Source: Mesomycoplasma ovipneumoniae
GTDB lineage: Bacteria; Bacillota_I; Bacilli_A; Mycoplasmatales; Metamycoplasmataceae
NCBI RefSeq assembly: GCF_035918255.1
Contig: NZ_CP142136.1
Location: 682,001-746,000 of the forward strand
Reading direction: 5' to 3'
Length of the DNA: 64,000 nucleotides
Positions 56,636 through 64,000 of the stretch are shown here, one piece after another. Position numbers and translations under genes: made by a program. Below the pieces are notes generated by a model that had not been told where the DNA came from, did not search any database, and saw nothing but the letters and a program-made list of their open reading frames with translations. Position 1 is the first letter of the stretch, and each line of letters starts with the position of its first letter.

Positions 56636-57697
56636 TTAGATTTTAAAAGTTTTTTTGAGTTCTAGTACGTACTCAGGAAGAATTGACGGGTCAAATTTTC
56701 GCGGCTCATCAAAGGTTAATATTTCAGCAGGATTGTTAACTAGAATATCATCAATTGCTTCTTGACTAACACCAACTTGCTTTAAAAGTGGGATAAACCG
56801 ATCAAAAAGATAGGTAAATCCAAAGCTCATTTTCCCTTTTAGCATTCCGTAGTTTCTCTGGTATAAAACCCGGCCTGCATCAAGTGATAAAGTAATATGT
56901 TTTTGGAGCCCAAGATCAACTAGATATTTAATGTTTTCTGCTAAGGTTGCATCAGTATAATATTTAACACGATCAGGGCCATCAAAACATAAAGTTACAC
57001 CTAATTCCTTAATTATTTTTGCATAATAATATTTATCAGGATTTTTATTTAAGTGTGAAAGTTGAATTTTTCGAGGATTAGCGCCAAAATCAATTAAATA
57101 TTTAGCAGCCTCATAAGCCATTGTTCCTAGTTGGGTGTGAACCAAAATTGGCGCACCGGTTTCAATTGAGGCTCTTGCGGCAACTTCCAAAGATTTTAAT
57201 TCCAGGCGATCAATTGCACCATAACCTGTTCCGGCTTTAATTATTCCCGCTTTTGCCTTTGAACGTTTAACAACTGGGCCAGAATAATTATACTCATCCA
57301 TTCCTTGGGTTATTTCAGCAACGACCATTTTCGTAATTTCATCAGTTGGAACAAGCGCAAGTCAAGAAGCACCTTTGTCATAAAAAGCGGCCTTGTGGAA
57401 ACCGGTGGACATAATAATATGAACTTTACCAGCTAATTCCTGGGCGATTTCGAGCATGCGATAAACATCTCTACCAACATTTGGCGGATCCATTGTTACC
57501 AATGTTTTTCCGCCACGAGCTGCAAATTCGAGCGATTCAGCAATTGCAGCTTCGTTTGAAAGCATCACAAAATCAGGGTGTTCATGAGCTTCAGGACCAT
57601 AATTTTTAATTAAATGATCATGACAATCAACAATACCTAACTCTGAGGGGTGAATATCACCTAAGACAGTTCTTGAAAATTTTTCCGTTTTTTGCAT
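56636..57697 (-). CDS. Phosphotriesterase-family lactonase (sugar-phosphate lactone hydrolase)
   Basis: A 353-residue TIM-barrel metal hydrolase of the PTE family. Visible ligands are HDH in IVDCHDHLIKN, HTQ, SHLNKN and the Asp in SLDAGRVL, with a Lys in the SKAKAGIIKAGTGYG stretch as the likely bridging ligand. A studied M. synoviae homologue opens phosphorylated furanolactones; here the enzyme heads the ascorbate-type PTS operon and would open the phosphorylated lactone brought in by UlaABC, replacing the metallo-beta-lactamase UlaG of E. coli. That pathway role is inference. ATG 57695-57697 follows AAAGAAAGG. UGA-Trp after KGAS. Confidence 0.9.
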
Positions 57698-57783
57698 TAA
57701 AAATTTTTTTTCCTTTCTTTAGTTTTAAAGTCAAACACTTAACAAATAAAATTTGTTTTTAATATTATTTAATTATGTTTTTA

Positions 57784-57789
57784 ATTATA
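57784..57789 (-). promoter_or_regulatory. -10 box of the ula operon
   Basis: TATAAT in ATGGTATAATTAAA (minus strand), about 90 bases before the lactonase start; -35 unclear. Confidence 0.5.
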
Positions 57790-57882
57790 CCATTTTTTTA
57801 ATTGAATGTTAAAAAAGCAAAACAAAAAATGTTTTGCAATTATAAATAACTATATTAAGCTTTGTTAAGCTTCTTTGAAAAG

Positions 57883-57947
57883 ATATAAATTCCGTATTAT
57901 TTTAACAAAAAATAAAAAATAAAAAATAAAAATTTTTGGAATTTTTC
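57883..57947 (+). repeat. Left flanking direct repeat of element E
   Basis: About 65 bp (ATATAAATTCCGTATTATTT... then A/T-rich to GGAATTTTTCT) matching 58531-58596. Confidence 0.75.
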
Positions 57948-58072
57948 TAAGTTCCCCAGTTTGATGGCAAAAATTCACTTTTTATTGAGTATGAATACAC
58001 AAAAATACCCGTAAATCCGTGTTTTTTGACGACCAAACCTTAATCTTTATTATTTTGAAATTAACCTTTTGT

Positions 58073-58119
58073 AAAAAAAAAAAAAAAATGCTTGGTCTAG
58101 GAAAAAATTATGTTATAAT
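58073..58119 (+). promoter_or_regulatory. A-tract promoter of element E
   Basis: Homopolymeric A16 directly upstream of a -35/-10 pair with 16-base spacing, identical in layout to copies A-D. Confidence 0.7.
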
Positions 58120-58177
58120 AAATCTCACTTAAGAATAATTAATAAATTTTTGACATTGAATTAAGGGGGAATTAATT

Positions 58178-58231
58178 ATGTTTTTTGTCATACCAAAATC
58201 AAATAGTGCGAATTATCCATTATATTTTTAA
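58178..58231 (+). CDS. Candidate 17-residue peptide of element E
   Basis: ATG with a strong AAGGGGGA site 7 bases upstream and reading MFFVIPKSNSANYPLYF before TAA. The start and ribosome site are kept in all five copies, but the peptide differs (3-17 codons), so translation rather than the product may matter, for instance as a leader. Low confidence as a functional peptide. Confidence 0.3.
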   Translation: MFFVIPKSNSANYPLYF

Positions 58232-58243
58232 ATATGATGGAAT

Positions 58244-58290
58244 GCCTTAAATTTACCTGTTTAGAAATCTACAAATTTAAGGCTTTTTTA
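58244..58290 (+). terminator. Terminator of element E transcript
   Basis: Stem GCCTTAAATTT / AAATTTAAGGC followed by TTTTTTA; present in all five copies. Confidence 0.8.
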
Positions 58291-58530
58291 TTGTTCTTTC
58301 AAAACTTCATATATTTTTTTAGGCTCGCTGCAAATAAAAACGAGTTTTCTATTTGCATTGAGTTTAAACAGTAGTTGTATTTTTTTTATGATTTTTGTGA
58401 TTTTATCCATAAATTGATTTTTGCCAGTGTTTGAAAATAGGTAATTAACTTTTGCCAAAAAAGTTAAAAAGTACGAAAAAACCGGGCACTTTTTTAAGAT
58501 TATCTCATCAAATTGGGAAACTCGGGAAAC

Positions 58531-58596
58531 TATATAAAATGCGTATTATTTTAACAAAAAAATAAAAATAAAAACTAAAAATTTTGGGAATTTTTA
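58531..58596 (+). repeat. Right flanking direct repeat of element E
   Basis: Counterpart of 57883-57947, a few bases after the right terminal repeat. Confidence 0.75.
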
Positions 58597-58650
58597 GTTT
58601 TTACAAACAGCAGATTTTTTATTTTTTTAAAATTACCGCTAATTTAAGTT

Positions 58651-60483
58651 TTATTCATTAATTAATGTTAGTAATCTATCAGAACTTTCGGTTTTACTAT
58701 TTTCAAATTTTGTTGATTCAATTAGTGAATCTGTAATTGTTGTTGAGATTTTTGCTTCTTTGAAATTACCATTATCACTTAAAATTTTAACTTTGGATGA
58801 ATCTTCTTTAAAAGCATTAAGCATTGATTCCATTGAAATTATAACTGATCTGAGGTTTGCCATTTTTTCATACAAACTTCAGTCGATTTTTTTGGCATCT
58901 TCACCAACTAGTTCAATACTTTTTTTGTTATTAGATTCAAATTCGACAATTTTATCATAGTATTCTTGATATTTTTTCTTTACTTGTTCCAATTTTTCTG
59001 GAGTTACAACCGCTTTTGTAGGAAGAAAATAACCAGTATTTTCCATTAAATAATCAACATTATCGACCATTTTTCCGGGTGTGTCAATATCATTTTGACC
59101 AGTAAAGAGTCATTCTAAAAATTTAACTGCCGCTTTATTAATTTTTTCTGTATCAGTTTTAATTGGAATTAATGAAGATCCACCTGAGTTATAGACAAAA
59201 AATGGTGAATTTTTGTGTGATTTTAATGGTTGGCTTGTTGTAAAGACATCGTTAAATGTTGCAAAACCTTTGGCAAGTTTAGGGTTTTTATCTGCAAATA
59301 AATTACGGGTTGTTGCTGTGTCAATTGATTGCTTAATTCCAACTCCAGGAACGTAGCCAAAAACGGTACGATATTTAAGAATATCATGACTTCCTCATTC
59401 ACCAATGCTGTTTTCTGCTTTAAAGTTTTTAAACTGAAATGCCTGCAAAATTTTGGTTGCTTGACCTACTTTTTGTTCGATTTTTTTATTAGTTTTTGTA
59501 AATTTATCGTAAGTTTTTTTAAATTCCTCTTGTAAAGATTTATCTGTAGCAATATTAAAAGTTAAATCACTACCTTTTGGCTCTCAGAATTTTTTACCTG
59601 ATTTTGAAATAATATTTTTGTGGAAAACTAGTCCTGAATAGTCAATATCAAAAATAGACGCATTTTCTGTATTTGCATCAAGTTTTGCATCAGCTTTTAA
59701 TTTGACACCGTCAATAAATTTAGTTGAAAACTCAAGTGCCTCTTCAATATTTGAAAAAGTATCATAATTTACGCTTAAATCTTTGAAAACATCGGCAGAT
59801 TTTACTTCAAGATTGCTAAAAAAACTGTTTTCAGGAGTCGAGTTTCCTTTTTGGGCTGATTCTTGTGCTTTTTTGTAAATTTCGGCGTTCTCGTCAACTT
59901 TTCCGCCACCTTTTTTTACTAAATCAAAAATAATTCGTAAATTATCAAGGTTAAATCCAAGCGCATCAACATCATTTATGTTAAAAGGGATGTTATAAAA
60001 CTTATTTTCACCAAAATTAAATGAATTGTATTTTCCTACAATTTGATCAGTGAATATTCCTGGATTTAATTTATCGCTTTTTACTTCTAAAAGGCGATTA
60101 CGTTCTTGTAAAACACTTGCTGTTGAAGAATCACCTAAAACAATTGAAGGAAGTTGATCTGAATTTGTGTCCAGTAATTTTTTAATGTTATCGGTTGTTT
60201 CTTTTTGAGTGTTTGCTTTTGACTCATCACTCAAAACAAGTCTAACTGGCGCGAAATCAGGATCATCTTTAAACTTTTGGTTGTAATAAGGGATTAATCC
60301 TTTTTGATTTTTACCATAAACATTAAGTCCAAAAATTAATGGTCAAAAAGGACCTTGACTTGTTGTCATAACAACTTGAGTTTTTGGATCAATTGTATTC
60401 TCACTTACTCCACAAGCAGTAGCAATTAAGAAAACGCTTGGTGAGAGAACTAAAAAAGGTTTAAAAAATTTTTTAAAATTCAT
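58651..60483 (-). CDS. ABC-importer substrate-binding lipoprotein (sugar type)
   Basis: A 610-residue lipoprotein: signal MNFKKFFKPFLVLSPSVFLI with lipobox Cys24 (ATACG). The mature part starts with a beta-strand VVMTTSQGPFWPLIFGL and contains LPSIVLGDSS and a GGSSLIPI block, as in type-I solute-binding proteins of the multiple-sugar/glycerol-3-phosphate class. It is longer than the usual 430 residues. It lies divergent to the ATPase and two permeases at 60622-63521 across 138 bases, so they very likely form one importer. UGA-Trp at several points (GPFWP). Substrate cannot be told from sequence. Confidence 0.8.
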
Positions 60484-60621
60484 ATATTTCTCACTTTTTC
60501 TAATTTTATGAAATTTTTTTCAGAAATATTAATATTTAAATATTAGTTATTTATAATTTTAATAAAAATAACTATACATCATTTAGAAAAAAATTTTTAA
60601 AAAAAGGTAAAATTTTTTAAT

Positions 60622-61782
60622 ATGAACCACTTAACAATTGCTATAAGTATTAAAAACCTAGTATTTTCGTATGACAAAAAGGCTTTTCTTAAAATTGATG
60701 ACCTCGAAATACCAGCAAATAATATTATTACAATTTTGGGACCCTCAGGTGCAGGAAAGTCCACTTTCCTTAATATTTTAGCCGGTTTTTTACCAATAAA
60801 GACAGGTATTGAATACCATGAAAACTTCAAAAACTTTGGCTATATAATGCAAAAAAACAACTTATATGAAGAAATTTCGGTAAAGAAAAATCTTTGGATT
60901 AGTGCTAAAAATTCGCCTGAATGAACCTCAAAAGTATGAAAATTGAGCTGGGAAAATTTCAAAAAAGACAAAAATAGTCAAGATTTTAGCGACTCTATTG
61001 AAAATTTACCTTCAAACAAATCTAATTTAGGAATAGAGAAGGTTATAAAAAAATTCAAATTTTACTTTTATATATTGAAAAATATAAAATTTTATATTTT
61101 TTTCCTAAAATTTAGAAAAAAATATTTCGGAAAAGAAGTCCTAAATGTGTTAAAAGCCTTAGAAATTGAGGATATTTTCTTAAAAAAAGCCAAAAATATT
61201 AGTGGAGGCCAACAACAACGCGTAGCTTTTGCAAAATCAATTATAAAAGGGGATAATTTAGTTTTAATGGACGAACCTTTTTCATCACTTGATGCAAAAA
61301 TTAAGGAATCAACTATTAAATTATTACTTAAAATCAAACAAGAATTTAACATGACAATCGTTTTAGTAACTCACGACCAAACTGATGCAATGAAAATTAG
61401 TGACAAAATTATTCTTTTAAATAAAGGGGAAATTTTGCAATATTCTAATCCAGAGGAACTTTTTGAAAACCCTCAGTCTATTTTTGCCGCAAAATTTATC
61501 GGAATGCCAGAAATCAATTTTATTGAAAAACAAGGAGAAATTGAATATTATATCCGTTCTAAATACATTAAAATTTCATCAACACCTGAACCAACAAATG
61601 GAAAAGTTTTTTATAAAAAAAATATTGCAGATAATTTTTATTACCAAATTCGTGATACTGAAAAAAATATTGACCTTGAAATTATAAGTCCTATTGATAT
61701 TCAAGGTGAAAATGTAAAAATAGAATATAATAAAGATAAAATTTTTGCTTTTGATAAAGGCGGAAATCGTGTTAAAGGTTAA
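60622..61782 (+). CDS. ABC importer ATP-binding subunit (MalK/UgpC type)
   Basis: A 386-residue ATPase that powers the adjacent permeases. Walker A GPSGAGKST is at 40-48, the Q-loop in GYIMQKNNLY at about 78-87, signature SGGQQQR at 194-200, Walker B LVLMDEPFSSLD and the H-loop LVTHDQ; a C-terminal regulatory part (about 290-386) follows. Between the Q-loop and the signature there is an extra basic segment of about 60 residues (KDKNSQDFSD...KYFGKEV), longer than in MalK. UGA-Trp occurs at 60922 and 60938. The end overlaps the first permease gene. Confidence 0.9.
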
Positions 61783-62698
61783 TAAAGAATCCATAAAAAC
61801 AGTGTTTTTTCACAGAAATACAAAAGCAATCTTACTTATAGGTCCACTATTTATTTTTCTTTTTATTTTTTCAGTCTACCCAATTCTGGATTCATTATTT
61901 AACTCTTTTAATGTTGGGGCTGGCCAAAACAAACATTTAGGATTTGAGAATTTTAGGGAATTATTTGCAAAATCAAATTTTAATGACGCATTAAGAAACA
62001 GCACTTTATTATTTTTTATTAGCTCACCAATTGCACTTTTTCTAGGATTTGTTATTGCAATTTTGCTCTCAAAACTTAAGAGTAAATTTCTTCGAATGTT
62101 AATAATAAGTGGACTTTATTCCCAGTTTTTTATTTCATCTTTTGCAATTGGAACTGCTTTTTCTTTCCTTTTTGGTAATAAAAATGTTTTTGCAAAAATG
62201 CTTAATCTCAATTTTTCATTTGTCGGTGGAGACAATAAAATTGATTTAATTTGACTATATTTAATTTATCAACTTTGAAGGGCAATCCCTTTTAATTCAG
62301 TGCTTTTCTTTTTTGCGATTTCGAGCATTCATACAAAATATAAAAAAAATTTACAAATTGACAGAATTAACCTAAAAGATAAGATTTTTAACCTTTATTT
62401 TAAAGAAATTGGTAATCAATTTTTAGTTATTTCATACACAAACTTCATTTTTGCAACAATGCTATACCCAAATGTTATTACAGGCGACATAAATTTAGAT
62501 CTAAATAAAGGCCACACTCTTGCTTCATATATTTTATCTTCAAGTGATAATTCAGGACTCCAATCTGCCGTGAGTTTAATTACTTTCTTTTATCTTTCAG
62601 CGGTTTTTTCAACCTTTATTATTTTTAGACCAAAAACATGGAAAAAAATATCAAAACTTATTAAAAATAAAAGGGGTAAAAATGTCATTAAAATTTAA
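61769..62698 (+). CDS. ABC importer permease 1 (MalF/UgpA type)
   Basis: A 309-residue inner-membrane permease with about six spans; LIGPLFIFLFIFSVYPILDSLFNSF at the N-terminus is the usual MalF/UgpA opening. The cytoplasmic coupling loop (EAA-type) in the second half is weak (NLKDKIFNLYFKEIGNQFL). I choose GTG 61769 because AAAGGCGG precedes it; the frame is open further up to a TTG at 61745. It overlaps the ATPase gene by 14 bases and the next permease by 17. UGA-Trp at 62251 and 62276. Confidence 0.82.
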
Positions 62699-63521
62699 TT
62701 TAAATAGTTTTTTTCTACAATTTTTGCTATTTTCCTTTTTAATAATAGTACTTATTTTTTTCCTGTTTCCTTTATATTATTTAATTGTAAATGCTTCCTT
62801 GCCTAATGAATTACAAGATAATCCTAATTTGACTTTGAAAATAGGCTCAAATTTACTTGAAAACTTTCAAAATTCCATTAATGATAATTTTTGAATTGGA
62901 ATTTCCACTTCAATTTTAGTAATTATGCTCATTAATTTTTTTAGAATTATCCTGTATTCACTAGCATCTTTTGGACTTTGAATGGCAAAAAAAAGACTGA
63001 AATTAACGTTTATTTCTCTTTTTGTGGCAATTTCTTTTATTCCAGAAATTAGCATTTATATTCCACTTGCAAGAATTTTAAATAACAATCAATTAATAAC
63101 AAATTCGCCGGTTTTTGCCCTCACAGTTAACCAAATTTTTTCCTTTTTTAACTTTTTCTATCTTTATAAAAGTATTAACAAAATTGATAAAAAGCAACTT
63201 TTACTTGCAAGAATTGATAATTTATCAACTTTTTCAAAGATTAAATTGATAATTTTTCCAAAAATAAAAATTTCCTATTATTTATTAATTATTTTTACAA
63301 CAATTCAAGCTTGAAACGACTTTTTATGACCAAATTACATTTTTTCAAATCGATCATACCAGACAATTTCAACTTGATTTCAGTATTCAGGCCAAACTAG
63401 TCTTGGATTTTTGCAAAACATTCAAGCTGCAGGCTCACTTTTTACAATAGCTGTTCCATTGTTTTTTTACATAATTTTTTCCAAATTTATTAATAATGCA
63501 ACGGCAAACAATATTAAATAA
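62682..63521 (+). CDS. ABC importer permease 2 (MalG/UgpE type)
   Basis: A 279-residue permease with about six spans, starting within the end of permease 1 (ATG 62682, AAAAGGGG upstream). The coupling loop reads KKQLLLARIDNLSTFSKIKLIIFPKIK, corresponding to the EAA motif, and QAWNDFLWPNYIFS is the conserved C-terminal element of MalG-type permeases. Several UGA-Trp codons. Together with the upstream genes and the divergent binding lipoprotein it completes an importer. Confidence 0.88.
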
Positions 63522-63530
63522 TTTTGAAAA

Positions 63531-64000
63531 ATGCAAAAAATTATCACAAAAGAAGCTGTTTTTGAATTAGAAATCAAAAAATCTAAATTTATTTCTTATA
63601 GTTTCATAATAAAATCAAAGGAACATTCAGAAGCGCTACTGACAAAAATTCAACAAGAAAACAAGCATGCAAGTCATATTGTTTATGCCGTTTGTTTTGA
63701 TTTATATAATTGTAAATTCAGTGATGCAAATGAGCCAAAAGGTTCAGCGGGATGGCAAATTTTTAACATTTTGCGAACAAAAAAAATTACTAATTCATTA
63801 ATTATTGTTGTCAGGCACATGTACGGATCCAAATTAGGGCTAGGTTTATTGCAAAATAGTTACAAAAAAGCAGCAATTGAAGTGTTAAATTTTAGTTTGG
63901 TTAGTGATTTTAAAATTTCTTATCGTTATTTATGTGAAATTGACTTGGAAAAAATGAACTGGGTACTTCAATTAATAAAGAAAAATGGATGTACAATTGA
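63531..64000 (+). CDS. YigZ/IMPACT (UPF0029) family protein, N-terminal part
   Basis: The first 156 codons of a gene that continues past the window. The N-terminal domain carries the family motifs ASHIVYAVCFD, SDANEPKGSAGWQIFNIL and VVRHMYGSKLGLGLL..Y. Members are thought to regulate translation or bind nucleic acid; the precise role is unsettled. It starts 9 bases after the permease stop without a clear ribosome site, so it may be translated from the same transcript by chance of compaction. The next codon at the window end (GA...) is incomplete. Confidence 0.88.
   Translation, partial: MQKIITKEAVFELEIKKSKFISYSFIIKSKEHSEALLTKIQQENKHASHIVYAVCFDLYNCKFSDANEPKGSAGWQIFNILRTKKITNSLIIVVRHMYGSKLGLGLLQNSYKKAAIEVLNFSLVSDFKISYRYLCEIDLEKMNWVLQLIKKNGCTI

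Larger units (their letters stand above)
57948..58526 (+). mobile_element. Dispersed element, copy E (most complete, plus orientation)
   Basis: Terminal inverted repeats AGTTCCCCAGTTTGATG (left) and CATCAAATTGGGAAACTCGG (right). Core in order: A16 (58073-58088), TGC, TTGGTC (58092-58097), 16 bases, TATAAT (58114-58119), AAGGGGGA (58163-58170), ATG 58178 with a 17-codon frame (MFFVIPKSNSANYPLYF), hairpin (58217-58240), terminator (58244-58290), and a third hairpin about 58322-58362. Confidence 0.85.

Overview
The window is a very A+T-rich stretch of a mollicute chromosome. UGA is read as tryptophan throughout: genes such as mgtE, fruA, uvrA, pgk and the transketolase gene are only continuous under genetic code 4. 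Gene content (fructose and ascorbate-type PTS, c-di-AMP synthase, membrane-anchored adhesin-like proteins, UGA-rich lipoproteins) fits the Mycoplasma (Mesomycoplasma) hyopneumoniae / ovipneumoniae / flocculare / dispar / conjunctivae group. That placement is inference; the species cannot be fixed from the sequence alone.

Layout. 1-3.3 kb: end of a HAD phosphatase, a PQ-loop membrane protein, and a cdaM-mgtE pair. 3.4-6.4 kb: a 1005-residue tail-anchored protein with seven Cys/His repeats. 6.8-7.4 kb: repeat element copy A. 7.5-13 kb: pgk, then an RpiR regulator, fruA (PTS EIIABC), a small membrane protein and manA, forming a hexose uptake locus. 13-15 kb: repeat copy B split by an intact IS3-family insertion sequence. 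15-20.2 kb: a lipoprotein, two tandem paralogues around lemA, and repeat copy C. 20.3-22.8 kb: efp and transketolase. 23-25 kb: two paralogous membrane proteins. 25.3-27.7 kb: a type IIG-like restriction-modification gene whose 5' end holds a (CA)9(GA)16 tract and is out of frame as sequenced. 27.8-40 kb, minus strand: a 2005-residue SGNH/GDSL protein followed by two large membrane-anchored surface proteins. 40.5-42.6 kb: tmRNA and a DUF2130-like protein. 42.7-48.7 kb: Smr-domain protein, RNase J and uvrA. 48.7-53.2 kb: a candidate small RNA and a three-gene cassette ending in a large lipoprotein. 53.2-57.7 kb: repeat copy D and an ascorbate-type PTS operon with a PTE-family lactonase. 57.9-58.5 kb: repeat copy E. 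58.6-63.5 kb: an ABC sugar-type importer (binding lipoprotein divergent from ATPase and two permeases), then the start of a YigZ/IMPACT-family gene.

The most striking feature not explained by ordinary genes is a dispersed element of about 580 bp present in five copies (A-E). Each copy has a 15-18 base homopolymeric A tract, then TGC (TAC in copy C), a -35-like hexamer, exactly 16 bases, a TATAAT-type -10, a strong ribosome binding site with ATG, a very short reading frame (3-17 codons), a hairpin and a rho-independent-type terminator. The better preserved copies have terminal inverted repeats, and four of the five are bordered by imperfect direct repeats of about 20 to 160 bp. It looks like a non-autonomous mobile transcription unit with a potentially length-variable promoter. 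A similar A-tract promoter drives a candidate small RNA downstream of uvrA, and A/T tracts also sit upstream of tmRNA and of one surface protein gene.

Metabolically the window covers sugar uptake and early carbon flow (fructose/mannose-type PTS, ManA, transketolase, PGK, ascorbate-type PTS with a lactonase, ABC sugar importer), RNA and DNA maintenance (RNase J, tmRNA, UvrA, EF-P), ion and c-di-AMP control (MgtE, CdaM), and surface variation and adhesion (lipoproteins, P146/LppS-like proteins).
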